NCBI GenBank assembly: GCA_022826745.1
Contig: JAJDUI010000023.1
Span: 1-64,000 of the forward strand
Source of the DNA: Thermoanaerobaculia bacterium
GTDB lineage: Bacteria; Acidobacteriota; Thermoanaerobaculia; Multivoradales; Multivoraceae
DNA: 64,000 bases
Direction: 5' to 3'
Shown one piece after another: positions 24,440 through 33,449 of the stretch; within the stretch, counting starts at the first letter, position 1; every line of letters starts with the position of its first letter. The notes under the pieces are model-generated. The model saw only the letters and a list, made by a program, of their open reading frames with translations, had not been told where the DNA came from and made no database searches. The position numbers and the translations under genes are program-made.

Positions 24440-26224
24440 TCAGACGGCGGGGGCCTCGGTCGTGGCGAGGGTCGTGCCCGCGGCTTCGTCGCCGGCCGCC
24501 TGCTGGCGGGCACGTCGGCGAACCAGGAAGACGACCAGCAACTCGAGCAGAAGCACGATGATGGCGGCCCGGACGATGGGGAACGTTGTCGCCGGCTGCA
24601 CGCTCGGCTCGGTGTAGACGTAGAACCAGGACGACAGCGCCCGCTTGTTCCCGCGTTCGCGGTTGAAGCCGTCCCAGACGCTGAAGGCGAGCGGCGTGTA
24701 CTGCTGCTCGGCGAAGCTGACGCCGGCGCGCGACGAGCGCCGCCGCTTGTAGGTCACGGTCCATTCGCCCTGGTCGTAGGAGGTCACCGCCTCGACGATG
24801 TCCGCCTCGGTGGGCTCGATCGACTCGCTGCCGCGGCCCCGGAAGGTGTCCGCCACGCCGTAGGTCAGGTTGACGAACCAGAGGTCGACCGGGTTCTGGG
24901 AGTCGCCGTAGAGGAAGTACGGCTTGAGTTCGGGAGTTCCTTCAGGCGCCAGCGAGGCCGGGAACTGCAGCGCCACGGCGTCGGAGAACTCGGCGCCGGG
25001 GGGCCCTGCGTCGGCGGCGCCGAAGAAGTCGTCGCCGCCGTCACCGAAGAAATCGTCGCCGCCGCTGTCGCCGAAGAAGTCGTCTTCCGCGGGCGCTTCC
25101 TCGCCGCCGAAGTCCCCGAAGAAATCGTCCGAGTCGCCACCGTCGTCGTCCGCATCGTCGCCGATGCCGTTGTCCTCGTCCCACATCGGCACTTCCAGGC
25201 TCGGGCTGTTGCGGCCCGAGGTGTCGGCGCGGAGATCGTGCCAGCGGACCCGGAACGCGATCTCGTCGCGGTTGTAGACCGCCTGGGCCTCGATCGAGGT
25301 GACGGAGGGGAAGAAGTTGCGTCCTGGTTCGGTGATCTGGCCGACCAGGGGGAAGCGAGTCGTCGGCGCGGCCTCGAACAGCGCGTCGAGCGTCTCTCCG
25401 TCCTGCAGGTCGATCGGCTCTTCCGAGTAGACCGCCGTGATCAGGGTGCCGTAGTTCGGCTCGTCGCTGTTGCCCAGCGAGTAGACGTAGTTCACCAGGT
25501 GCTGGCGGTCCTCGATCTCGAGCGAGTCGGCGTAGGACGGCATCGGCGTGCCGTTCAGCCCGGTGGAGAATGTCCGGTAGATGTCTTCCTTGGTCGGTCC
25601 GCCGCGGTAGGTCCAGCGCTGGGTGAGGTCGGCGACCTTGATCGGGTCGCCCTTGTCGTTGACCAGGGTCGGCGCGGATGGCCCGTCGCCCCGCCCGACC
25701 TCGCCGTGACAGGCGGCGCAGCCCTGCTCCTCGTAGACCACGCGGCCGCGGGCGATCGACTCCTCGGTCGACTCGAGCGGCCGGGGAATCTCGATCGGCT
25801 CGCCGTATCGGTCGGGGTTCTCGAAGTCGGGCGAGAAGGACTTGATGTAGTAGATGACGTTCTGGATCTCGGCGCTCGTCAGGTTCGGCCAGCCCGGCAT
25901 CGACGTGTAGGGGGCGCCGATCTCGATCACGCGGCGCAGGTCGTCGTCCGTGGGCAGCATGCCGTTCGGCGTGGTGCGGAACTTGTACGTGCCGGTCGTG
26001 AAGTCGCGCGGCTTCGGTTTGACCCGCGGGGTGGCGTAGCCGTTGCCGTCGCCCGTGTCGCCGTGGCACTGGCCGCAGTACTTGTCGTAGACGACCTTGC
26101 CGGCCGCGCGCTGCTCCTCCGTACCGAGGTCGACCTGGGCGCTGGCGGGCAGGGCCACGAGCACCACGGCGGCGGCGGCGAACGTCGCGATTCTCCGGGC
26201 GCGGCGTCTGGCGTGCGCGGCCAT
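24440..26224 (-). CDS. Membrane-anchored diheme cytochrome c with EB_dh-like heme-binding domain
   Basis: The 594-aa exported protein starts at ATG 26224 (TGATG overlap with the upstream gene) with a signal peptide ending ASAQ. Two cytochrome c domains carry CGQCH and CAACH (about residues 50 and 165). The following region (about 300-530) resembles the heme-binding ethylbenzene-dehydrogenase gamma (EB_dh) fold, with VYNRDEIAFRVRWHD, AVALQFPAS and PVDLWFVNLTYG. It is interrupted by an acidic low-complexity insert with DDFFGD repeats. A C-terminal span (about 560-580) anchors it to the membrane. It is likely an electron carrier between the ActABE/bd-like complex and other donors or acceptors. 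Confidence 0.85.
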   Translation of the reverse strand: MAAHARRRARRIATFAAAAVVLVALPASAQVDLGTEEQRAAGKVVYDKYCGQCHGDTGDGNGYATPRVKPKPRDFTTGTYKFRTTPNGMLPTDDDLRRVIEIGAPYTSMPGWPNLTSAEIQNVIYYIKSFSPDFENPDRYGEPIEIPRPLESTEESIARGRVVYEEQGCAACHGEVGRGDGPSAPTLVNDKGDPIKVADLTQRWTYRGGPTKEDIYRTFSTGLNGTPMPSYADSLEIEDRQHLVNYVYSLGNSDEPNYGTLITAVYSEEPIDLQDGETLDALFEAAPTTRFPLVGQITEPGRNFFPSVTSIEAQAVYNRDEIAFRVRWHDLRADTSGRNSPSLEVPMWDEDNGIGDDADDDGGDSDDFFGDFGGEEAPAEDDFFGDSGGDDFFGDGGDDFFGAADAGPPGAEFSDAVALQFPASLAPEGTPELKPYFLYGDSQNPVDLWFVNLTYGVADTFRGRGSESIEPTEADIVEAVTSYDQGEWTVTYKRRRSSRAGVSFAEQQYTPLAFSVWDGFNRERGNKRALSSWFYVYTEPSVQPATTFPIVRAAIIVLLLELLVVFLVRRRARQQAAGDEAAGTTLATTEAPAV

Positions 26225-27042
26225 CAGTGCTGCCCCAGAGCGCGCGGCTCGTAGCCGTTGAAGTCGTAGATGAACAGGTTGACGTCCCACATCTCTTCGG
26301 TCGTCAGGAACTTCTCCCAGGCCGGCATCATGCTGTCCCAGGGGGTCCCCGCCCCGGGAAGGCCCGGAGCACCCTTGGCGATCCGCCAGTGGACGAAGGA
26401 GGACTGGAGGATCGGCAACGTGCCGACGTCGTTGAAGTTGCTGGGCACGGGATTCAGGCCGTGGGCGAACATGCCGTCTCCGCCCATGCCGTCGCCGTGG
26501 CACCAGAAGCAGTTCTCGTAGTAGACCCGCCGCCCGTTCTCCAGGTGCTCTCCGTACAGCTCCGGATCGTCGTGCTTGTAGTGGAGGTACGGGTTCTCGG
26601 CCGTCGCCATGTCGACCGTCTCGTCGTGGACCGTCATCTCCGTGGGCGGCGGCGGATGGACCTCGCGGCCGAAGCCGGGCGCCTCCAGCGGCACGTTCAG
26701 ATCGGCGTAGACGTTATAGGCGGCGAGTGCCGGCAGGGCGACGAGAAGCCCGGCCAGGGCCAGCCGGTAGCGCGGTTCGAGAATCAGCCGCACGATCGGC
26801 TGGACCGTCTCCGACAGCCGTTCCCGGCTCGAGGAGGCGAAGCAGACGAGTGCGAGCCCGGTGATTCCGAGGTAGATCGTCGCCACGGACTGCGGGATCG
26901 GCACGGCGAAGCCGTACTTGAAGAAGGCCCACAGGGCGACCCAGGTGTAAAGGAGCCAGGTGAGAGTGTTGGCCCGGCGCCAGGCGAGCACGCCGCCGAT
27001 CGCGGCCAGGACGATGACAACGGGAAGGTTGAGTCCCAACAT
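26224..27042 (-). CDS. Membrane protein with C-terminal monoheme cytochrome c domain
   Basis: The 272-aa protein starts at ATG 27042 (MLGLNLPVVIVLAAIGG); the longer ORF upstream belongs to another frame of the preceding gene. It has about four hydrophobic segments in the first 125 residues and then a periplasmic cytochrome c domain with a single CFWCH motif near residue 178, preceded by ENGRRVYYEN and followed by HGLNPVPSNF. The arrangement (membrane anchor plus class-I cytochrome) suits an oxidase-associated electron-transfer subunit. It is 2 bp from the upstream cytochrome gene and overlaps the downstream one, so all are co-expressed. Confidence 0.85.
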   Translation of the reverse strand: MLGLNLPVVIVLAAIGGVLAWRRANTLTWLLYTWVALWAFFKYGFAVPIPQSVATIYLGITGLALVCFASSSRERLSETVQPIVRLILEPRYRLALAGLLVALPALAAYNVYADLNVPLEAPGFGREVHPPPPTEMTVHDETVDMATAENPYLHYKHDDPELYGEHLENGRRVYYENCFWCHGDGMGGDGMFAHGLNPVPSNFNDVGTLPILQSSFVHWRIAKGAPGLPGAGTPWDSMMPAWEKFLTTEEMWDVNLFIYDFNGYEPRALGQH

Positions 27043-27044
27043 GA

Positions 27045-27530
27045 TCAGTATCCGAGGTCGGTGTCCAGGGTCACGTTCGGCGTACCGCCCAGGCTCTGCA
27101 GCCAGGCGATCACCGCCTTGATCTCGTCGTCGGAGAGGTTGATCGGCGGCTGGTTGATCGCCTGCATCCCGTCGGCAAAGCCGGGGACGATGAACGCGGC
27201 CGGCTCGTAGAGCGACTGGGCGAGATACTCCAGCTCGGACAATCCGTCCACCTGAGTGGCGGCGCGGCCGCCGATGCCGTCCAGGTCCGGATAGCGCAAG
27301 GGGCCGCTCTGGCCGACCGTGTGGCAACCGACGAGGCACTGCCCCTTGCCGCTCGCCAGCTCCGCGCCGACCGCCACGAGGTCCTCCGTCGTCATCTCGG
27401 CGTTGATCAGGACCGGCGGCGGTGGGTGGGATTCCTTCTGCGGCACGATCTGGCCGAGGTACATGTAGAAGGCCGTGGTGCCCAGCACGAGAAGGACCAG
27501 CCGCAGGGGCATGGGAACGGAGAACTTCAT
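27045..27530 (-). CDS. Membrane-anchored cytochrome c with a CX3CH heme motif
   Basis: The 161-aa protein has an uncleaved N-terminal anchor (about residues 8-27) and a class-I cytochrome c fold with C-terminal pattern LSDDEIKAVIAWLQSLGG. The only candidate heme-attachment site is CLVGCH near residue 64, that is C-x3-C-H rather than CxxCH; the DNA reads clearly (TGC CTC GTC GGT TGC CAC). The region GIGGRAATQVDG after it and PPINLSDDE before the last helix match oxidase-associated cytochromes. The start overlaps the stop of the CydA-like gene. The protein is reminiscent of small cytochrome c subunits of terminal oxidases. Confidence 0.8.
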   Translation of the reverse strand: MKFSVPMPLRLVLLVLGTTAFYMYLGQIVPQKESHPPPPVLINAEMTTEDLVAVGAELASGKGQCLVGCHTVGQSGPLRYPDLDGIGGRAATQVDGLSELEYLAQSLYEPAAFIVPGFADGMQAINQPPINLSDDEIKAVIAWLQSLGGTPNVTLDTDLGY

Positions 27531-29458
27531 GCCGCCTGGCCCCCTTCGAGGCGGCCGCCGTCCTCAGGGGCAGCGCCCGGCGCGTAGTCCTTCTTGCCGC
27601 TCAGGCTGCTGAGCCAGAAGACGACGCCGATCAGCCCGAAGAAGACGAGAACCGTGACGGAGACGACCTGCGTCGCGAAGCCGAGACTGGGCGTGTAGGC
27701 GTCCGGCGAGGTGTCCAGAATCACGCCGTACACGTGCCATTCCTGGCGCAGGCCGGAGCGGACGTAGCCCATCAGCCCCATCAGCCAGGTGAAGCTGAGG
27801 GCAATGAAGATGAGGGCGTACTGCGAGACGGCCGGAATTCTGCCCCATTTCGTTTCGCCCGACTGCGCGGCGTTGCGGTACAGGGGCAGGTCGATCACCG
27901 TGATCACCACCAGGGCCGCGAGCACCGAGTAGACCTGCGGAATCGCGAACCGGATGCGCGTCGCCGAGTCGACGAAGTAGCCGTAGACGCCGTAGAAGAT
28001 GACCAGCGCCGCCGCTGAGGAGAACACGATCGCCTGGGCGCGGGTGAGGAGCTGTCTGTACGGATGGATCGATTGCCTGCCGGTCCGACGGTAGAGCAGG
28101 AAGCTCATGTAGGTCGAGAGGATCAGGATGTTGACCGCCGTGTTCTTGGCCGACATCTGCCCCAGGTAGGAAAGCTGCGGGTGGCTGCTGCCCCCCATCG
28201 CGGCGATCTCGGAGACCGAAGAGATGGCGTAGCGCGGCGTTGCCCAGACGGCGAAGCAGAGGGCAATCGCGATCAGCAGCCACTTGATGAATTTCTGGAA
28301 GTGGACGCCCCCCTCCATTCGTCCCATCCCCAGCCAGAGGTAGTAGTTCGCGCCCAGGAAGAGGTTGCCGATGAGAGCCGCCTGGAGCACGAACAGCCAG
28401 GAGAAGGTGCCGCCCATCATCTGGATGCCCAGGGTCTGGCTGAAGGCGTAGATCTCGGCCGCCAGGTAGTAGCCCGCGAACGGCAGGGGAAGGAAGGCGA
28501 TGATGGCGACGAAGTTGCCGACGTAGCCCATCCAGTCGAAGTGTGCCCTCTCCTCGTCCGTCTTCGCCTGCAGGTAGCGGAAGGCCGCGTAGGCGGCGGC
28601 GATCGAGCCGCCGAAGGCGACGTTCGCGATGATCCGGTGGATGTTGATCGGCATCCAGGTGAAGTTGAAGAAGGCGTCCCGGAGGCTGAGCAGGGCGCCG
28701 CTCTCCGAGACGGCGGAGACGAAGTCCGGGACGCCGTCGCCATCGATGTCGTCGCGCTTGCCGGGGGACATCATGAAGGTGAGCCAGGCGTTCGCGATGA
28801 ACATGATCGCGGTGCCGACGACGTTCAGCATGAAACCGAGGAACAGGTGCATCTTCGGCCCGAACTTGCCCCAGCCGTAGTAGTAGCTGTAGAGGAACAG
28901 CGCCTCCAGGAAGAACAGCAGGACGTAGGGCAGGAACGTCGGCGAGAAGATGTGCATCAGGTAGTTCGTGAACTTCGGGTAGAGGATGATCAACGCGAAG
29001 GTCAGGAACGCCCCGAAGGTGGCGGTCATCGAGAACGAGACGGAGAGCAGCTTCGTGAACTCGTACGCCAGCTTGTTGTACCGCTCCTCCTTCTTCACAT
29101 AGCCGACGAACTCGATGATGAAGGCGAACAGCGGTACCGCGAGGACGAACGCCGCGAACAGCAGGTGGAGCTGTGCCAGCACCCACACGGTCACCCGGCT
29201 GCCGACGAAGGGCACCGTGCGGTACTCGGCCTCCTCGTAGGGCCTGGCCCTCGCTTCGGCTTCGTCCGCGGCCTGCTCGTCGGCGATGCCCTGCTGGCGC
29301 GGCACAAGTTCGGCCTCGCCCAGCTCTTCCTGGGCGGCGACCTGCCGGTCCGGCTGGCGGTACTCGTTGTCCACCAGGAAACCGCCCAGACGCACCGTGA
29401 CGATCACGGACACGAAGGCGAGAACACCGATGCCGAAGAGGATCCTGTTTCTGGTCAT
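27527..29458 (-). CDS. Cytochrome bd-like oxidase subunit I (CydA-family) protein
   Basis: The 643-aa integral membrane protein has an N-terminal anchor, a charged periplasmic stretch (about 30-80) and then 12 or more spans. A His-bearing segment (AQLHLLFAAFVLAVPLF) resembles the heme-ligand helix at the start of CydA, and a second (INIHRIIANVAFGG) is a likely further heme ligand. The protein is longer than canonical CydA and belongs to the divergent group described as bd-like oxidases in Nitrospira and related bacteria. No CydB is adjacent. It sits between actE and three cytochrome c genes with overlaps, so electrons are more likely to come from cytochrome c or the ActABE module than from quinol alone. 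The exact reaction is uncertain. Confidence 0.8.
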   Translation of the reverse strand: MTRNRILFGIGVLAFVSVIVTVRLGGFLVDNEYRQPDRQVAAQEELGEAELVPRQQGIADEQAADEAEARARPYEEAEYRTVPFVGSRVTVWVLAQLHLLFAAFVLAVPLFAFIIEFVGYVKKEERYNKLAYEFTKLLSVSFSMTATFGAFLTFALIILYPKFTNYLMHIFSPTFLPYVLLFFLEALFLYSYYYGWGKFGPKMHLFLGFMLNVVGTAIMFIANAWLTFMMSPGKRDDIDGDGVPDFVSAVSESGALLSLRDAFFNFTWMPINIHRIIANVAFGGSIAAAYAAFRYLQAKTDEERAHFDWMGYVGNFVAIIAFLPLPFAGYYLAAEIYAFSQTLGIQMMGGTFSWLFVLQAALIGNLFLGANYYLWLGMGRMEGGVHFQKFIKWLLIAIALCFAVWATPRYAISSVSEIAAMGGSSHPQLSYLGQMSAKNTAVNILILSTYMSFLLYRRTGRQSIHPYRQLLTRAQAIVFSSAAALVIFYGVYGYFVDSATRIRFAIPQVYSVLAALVVITVIDLPLYRNAAQSGETKWGRIPAVSQYALIFIALSFTWLMGLMGYVRSGLRQEWHVYGVILDTSPDAYTPSLGFATQVVSVTVLVFFGLIGVVFWLSSLSGKKDYAPGAAPEDGGRLEGGQAA

Positions 29459-29472
29459 CTGTTCCCCGGGCG

Positions 29473-30042
29473 CTACTGGCGTGCTTCCCGCTCCGCCTGC
29501 ATCGTTCGGCGTTCCTGCTGCAGCTCACGGACGTAGGCGACGACCGCCCAGCGGTCCTCGACCGTCAGCGGATAGCGGTAGCCCGCCATCAAGCCGACAC
29601 CGTTCGTGATCACGTCGTACATGCGGCCGTCGTTGTAGGCGGCGATGCGTTCATCGTGGAGGGAGGCGGTCGGGGTGCCGGCGCGCTCGAACAGGATGCC
29701 CTGGCCCGTGCCGCGCTCGTCGTGGCAGGGCTGGCAGTAGATGGTGTAGCGGTCTTCGCCGCGGGCGAGGATGTCGTCGGTGACCGCGATGGGGGCGGCT
29801 TCCAGGAAGTAGCCCTCGTCGTCGCGGCCGAACAGGAGCCGGTGGTCGACGTCGAGCTGTCCGCGCGCCACCGTGCCCGCGACCGGCTGGCGCATCGCCA
29901 TGCCGTCGTAGAAGAAGGCGCTCGCCTCCTGTGGGTCGTAGCGCTCCTGGTAGTCCATGTTCGGGTTGGGGTGGATCGGGGGAAAGGGCGACGGCATGCC
30001 CCGGCAGCCGAGGAGCAGCAGGACGGCGGCCAGAGCTTGCAT
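29473..30042 (-). CDS. actE: Alternative complex III monoheme cytochrome c subunit (ActE)
   Basis: The 189-aa lipoprotein begins at ATG 30042 (MQALAAVLLLLGC), with a lipobox cysteine at residue 13. It carries the ActE pattern: a Pro-rich N-terminus, YDPQEASAFFYDGMAMRQPV, AGTVARGQL and a single CQPCH heme site near residue 100, then a C-terminal helix VEDRWAVVAYVRELQ. In alternative complex III this subunit passes electrons from the quinol-oxidising core to the terminal acceptor. It lies 119 bp after actB, with the triple-hairpin repeat in between, and 14 bp before the CydA-like gene. Confidence 0.85.
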   Translation of the reverse strand: MQALAAVLLLLGCRGMPSPFPPIHPNPNMDYQERYDPQEASAFFYDGMAMRQPVAGTVARGQLDVDHRLLFGRDDEGYFLEAAPIAVTDDILARGEDRYTIYCQPCHDERGTGQGILFERAGTPTASLHDERIAAYNDGRMYDVITNGVGLMAGYRYPLTVEDRWAVVAYVRELQQERRTMQAEREARQ

Positions 30043-30059
30043 GGACCTGGCCGCCCGGA

Positions 30060-30134
30060 CGGAGCCGGCCTTGCGGCCGGCGCGCTCTCCCGGCCGCCTG
30101 CGGCGGCAGCGGGTCAGAAGACCCGCGCACCCAG
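30060..30134 (-). repeat. Triple-hairpin intergenic repeat, copy B
   Basis: The reverse complement matches copy A at 13606-13680 over about 75 bp, with the stems GCGGGTC-TTCT-GACCCGC, GCCGCC-GCA-GGCGGC and CCGGCC-GCAA-GGCCGG. Differences between the copies lie mostly in loops or are compensated. It sits between actB and actE, where actC and actD would be in a canonical locus. Confidence 0.8.
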
Positions 30135-30161
30135 TGGGCGACCAGTTCCAAGCAAGCCGCA

Positions 30162-33100
30162 TCAGTGCGCGTCCTCGCCGTGGCCGGCGTCCTCGCCGTC
30201 GCCGTGATCTTCGGCCGGCGGCGGCGCTGGCGTGATGTCGCGGTTCGGGTGGCGGATCTTCGCGAGGTAGGTCGTCCGGGGCTTCGTGTGCAGGTCGTCG
30301 AGCAGGTTGTAGTTGCGTGGGCTCGCCTTCGCCTGGGAGACCCCGCTCGCCGCGTCCGTGATGTCGCCGAAGCGGATCGCTTCGGCCGGGCAGGCTTGCT
30401 GGCACGCGGTGACGACGTCGCCGTCGGCCAGGCCCCGGCCGTCCTGCTTGGCGTCGACCTTCGCCCGGCTGATTCGCTGGACGCAGTACGTGCACTTCTC
30501 CATGACGCCCCGGGAACGGATCGTGACGTCCGGGTTCTTGCCCAGCTTCATCACCTCGGGCGTGTCCTTGGTGAAGTTGAAGTAGTTGAAGCGCCGCACC
30601 TTGTAGGGACAGTTGTTCGAGCAGTAGCGGGTGCCGATGCAACGGTTGTAGACCATCGCGTTCAGCCCTTCGCTGTCGTGCACCGTGGCCGCGACCGGGC
30701 AGACCTGCTCGCAGGGCGCGTTCTCGCACTGCATGCAGGGGACCGGCTGGAAGCTCGTCTGCGGCTCGGACGGGAGGTCGCGGACCAGATCCCGGAGCAT
30801 GCCGGCGGACTCTCCCTCGTCGGAGAAGTAGCGGTCGATGCGAAGCCAGTGCATCTCCCGGCCTTCCATCACCTGTTCCTTGCCGACGATCGGGACGTTG
30901 TTCTCGCTCTGGCAGGCGATCATGCAGGCGTTGCAGCCGACGCAGGCGTTCAGGTCGATCGTCATGCCCCACTGCGGCGAGTCCTGGTAGGTCCACTCGT
31001 CCCACATCGAGTTCTCGTGCGGCTTCTCGCTGTGAGCGGTCGCGAAGTCGGGATGCCCCTCGAAGTAGTCGAGGTCCGCTTCGCGGACGATCGGGCGCCC
31101 CTCCATCGAGTGGTGGTCCTGGGTCTGCGCCAGCGGGTAGGTGCCGCCGGTCGGGCTGATCGTGCCACGGGCCAGATGTGGCGCTTCCGAGGTGCGCAGC
31201 AGATAGGCGTTGCGTCCGGGGCTGTGGCCCTCCAGGTTGGCGGCGCTCGCGATCCGGCCCGTGAAGTCGCGGCCGTAGCCGAGGTCGATCGTGACCGTGT
31301 TGTCCGCCTGTCCAGGTACCTGCCAGACGGGCAGTTCGAGCTCCCGCCCGCCGGAGGCCACCGTGACGAGGTCTTCGTTCTCGAGACCCAGCGCGTCGGC
31401 GGTGGCGGGACTGATCAGCGCCGCGTTGTCCCAGGTCAGCTTGGTCATCGCGTCCGGCAGCTCCTGGAGCCAGCCGTTGTTGGCGAAGCGACCGTCGTGG
31501 ACCGCCGGAGAGCAGCGGAAGACGATCTCCAGATCGTCGCCCGCGGCGATCGGTTGGGCGGCGTCGCCCGCGGCGCGGACCGCGGCGGCGCCATCCTCGG
31601 GCGCGATGGCGGGGAGATCGACCGCCGGCGCGGCGCTGCCGTCCAGCAGGCCGTCATGCAGCACCTTTCGCCAGGCGACTTCGAAATCGGAGAGCGCGAC
31701 GGGGAACGGCAGCGACATCGGGTCGACCGGGACGGCCTCTTCCGCTTCGCCTTCTTCGCCGTCGCCGTCCGGGGCCGCTTCGGTTTCCGCCGCGGCCTCT
31801 GGCGCGGTCGCCGCGGCGACGGCCTCCCCGGCATCCTCCTCGAGCGGCAGGCCGAGGATCCCGGACCAGGTCTCGCGAACCAGATCGCGGCCGTCGCGGG
31901 ACTCGCCCGTTGCCGCCAGGGCCAGCACTTCGACCAGGCTCTTCGCGCCGTAGAGCGGCTCGATCAGAGGCTGCACGACGCTCGCCGTGCCATCGGTGGC
32001 GCGGGCGTCGCCCCAACTCTCGAGATAGTGGGCGAGCGGCAGGTGCCAGCGCGCGAAGCGACTCGTCTCGTCCCGGTACGCGCCGACGTGGATGACCGCG
32101 CCCGCGTCGCCCAGGCTCTCGAGGGCCGCCGGGAAGTCGAGGTCGGCGGGAGCGCTGTAGGCGGGATTGGCGCCCAGGACCAGCAGTCGGTCGACGGCGC
32201 CTTCGTGGATCGCCGCCGCCAGAGCGGCAAGGTCCGCGTCGCTCGAGCTGCCGCTGTCGGGCGTACGGTGGTAGGTCACCGTCGAGCCGGCGTTGCCGAG
32301 CGCCGAGTTCAGGGCGTAGACGGCGGCGTGGACGGCCGCCGGCTGGCGGTTGCCGGCGACGATCAGCCCGGCGCCCCGGTGGGCGATAAGGTCCCGCGCG
32401 AGCGCGTCGACCCAGGCGTCTTCGATGTCGGCGGCGCGCGCGCCCGCGTCGAGTGGCAGTTCCAGGCCGTGACCCGCGAGCGCGTTGCCAAGGCGGGCGA
32501 CGAAGGCGGCGACCCTGCCGCTCTGCACCCGCAGGCGGTGGTCCGCGTTCGCCGCGGTCACCGAGTGGACGCCGTCGACGGTGTAATGGCGCAGCGGGCT
32601 GCCGCCGCCGTCCTCGTTCACGCGCCGGGCCCGGGAGTAACCCCGGAGGTTGCGAACGCTGTCGCCCTCGGTGCCGAGGAAGTCGGAATCCAGGGTCAGC
32701 AGGATCTTCGCGCGGTCCAGGTGGTAGAGCGCGTGGACGCGCTCACCGGCGCCGAGCGCCGTCCCCTGGTCGGCGTTCTCCTCGCTGACCGGCTCCCAGG
32801 TCACCCAGCGGGCCTGGGGATACCGGTCGAGGAGCGCTTCCTTGAGCCGGACCAGGGTCGGCGACGAGGACGGCTCGGCGAGGATGGCGAACCCCGTGCC
32901 GTCGGCGGCGGGGCCGAGGTCGCCTTCGGTCCAGGCGGCCACGAAGTCGTCCCAGGAGGATTCGTCGTCGCCGAACCGTACGGACTTCGACCGGTCGGGG
33001 TCGTACAGGTCGAGCATCGAGGACTGGGCCCACACGCTCGATGCGCCCTCGGAGAAAGGATGTAGTTCGTTGCCTTCGACCTTGGTCGGCCGTCCCTCGT

Positions 33101-33449
33101 GGCTCTCCACCAGCAGACCGAGCGCGCGGCTGCCGAACGGCATCGTGGTGGCGTAGGCCAGCGGAACGCCGGGGACCATGCCCTCCGGAGCGTCGACGTA
33201 GGGAACGATGTGTTCGACCGGGCGGCGAACGATGTCGCAGCCGGCCAGGCCGGCGAGCGACGCCGTGCCACCCAGCATGGCGAGCACGCTGCGCCGGCTC
33301 ACGCCGTCCCGCAGCAACTCGGGCGGCGCTTCCGACGCACCCTCCGGGAACTCGCGCTCGAGGAGATCGACGGATCGGGGGTCGTCCTGAAGCTGCTCCA
33401 GGCTGCGCCAGTACGTTCTCTCCTGCCGCTTTCCGTTGCCGGCACTCAT
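30162..33449 (-). CDS. actB: Alternative complex III iron-sulfur/molybdopterin-fold subunit (ActB)
   Basis: The 1095-aa protein starts at ATG 33449 (MSAGNGKRQERTYWRSLEQL), overlapping the actA stop. After the YWRSLEQL extension typical of these proteins comes a Tat signal (SRRSVLAMLGG, about residues 51-61). A molybdopterin-oxidoreductase-like region without cofactor-binding hallmarks follows to about 760, interrupted by an Ala/Glu-rich linker. The C-terminal ferredoxin-like part has four cysteine groups: CVGCNACMIAC, CMQCENAPCEQVCP, CIGTRYCSNNCP and CTYCVQR...CQQACP. In alternative complex III these clusters carry electrons from the quinol site. The tail is His/Asp/Glu-rich. The fold is secure; the partner membrane subunits are missing here. 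Confidence 0.93.
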   Translation of the reverse strand: MSAGNGKRQERTYWRSLEQLQDDPRSVDLLEREFPEGASEAPPELLRDGVSRRSVLAMLGGTASLAGLAGCDIVRRPVEHIVPYVDAPEGMVPGVPLAYATTMPFGSRALGLLVESHEGRPTKVEGNELHPFSEGASSVWAQSSMLDLYDPDRSKSVRFGDDESSWDDFVAAWTEGDLGPAADGTGFAILAEPSSSPTLVRLKEALLDRYPQARWVTWEPVSEENADQGTALGAGERVHALYHLDRAKILLTLDSDFLGTEGDSVRNLRGYSRARRVNEDGGGSPLRHYTVDGVHSVTAANADHRLRVQSGRVAAFVARLGNALAGHGLELPLDAGARAADIEDAWVDALARDLIAHRGAGLIVAGNRQPAAVHAAVYALNSALGNAGSTVTYHRTPDSGSSSDADLAALAAAIHEGAVDRLLVLGANPAYSAPADLDFPAALESLGDAGAVIHVGAYRDETSRFARWHLPLAHYLESWGDARATDGTASVVQPLIEPLYGAKSLVEVLALAATGESRDGRDLVRETWSGILGLPLEEDAGEAVAAATAPEAAAETEAAPDGDGEEGEAEEAVPVDPMSLPFPVALSDFEVAWRKVLHDGLLDGSAAPAVDLPAIAPEDGAAAVRAAGDAAQPIAAGDDLEIVFRCSPAVHDGRFANNGWLQELPDAMTKLTWDNAALISPATADALGLENEDLVTVASGGRELELPVWQVPGQADNTVTIDLGYGRDFTGRIASAANLEGHSPGRNAYLLRTSEAPHLARGTISPTGGTYPLAQTQDHHSMEGRPIVREADLDYFEGHPDFATAHSEKPHENSMWDEWTYQDSPQWGMTIDLNACVGCNACMIACQSENNVPIVGKEQVMEGREMHWLRIDRYFSDEGESAGMLRDLVRDLPSEPQTSFQPVPCMQCENAPCEQVCPVAATVHDSEGLNAMVYNRCIGTRYCSNNCPYKVRRFNYFNFTKDTPEVMKLGKNPDVTIRSRGVMEKCTYCVQRISRAKVDAKQDGRGLADGDVVTACQQACPAEAIRFGDITDAASGVSQAKASPRNYNLLDDLHTKPRTTYLAKIRHPNRDITPAPPPAEDHGDGEDAGHGEDAH

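Noticed and set aside
24398-26254. 618-aa plus-strand ORF
   Set aside because: It is antisense to the EB_dh-like cytochrome gene; its Val/Arg/Gly/Asp-rich sequence has no motif.
29931-33065. 1044-aa plus-strand ORF
   Set aside because: It is antisense to actB and actE, lacks any recognisable domain and is compositionally typical of a shadow frame.
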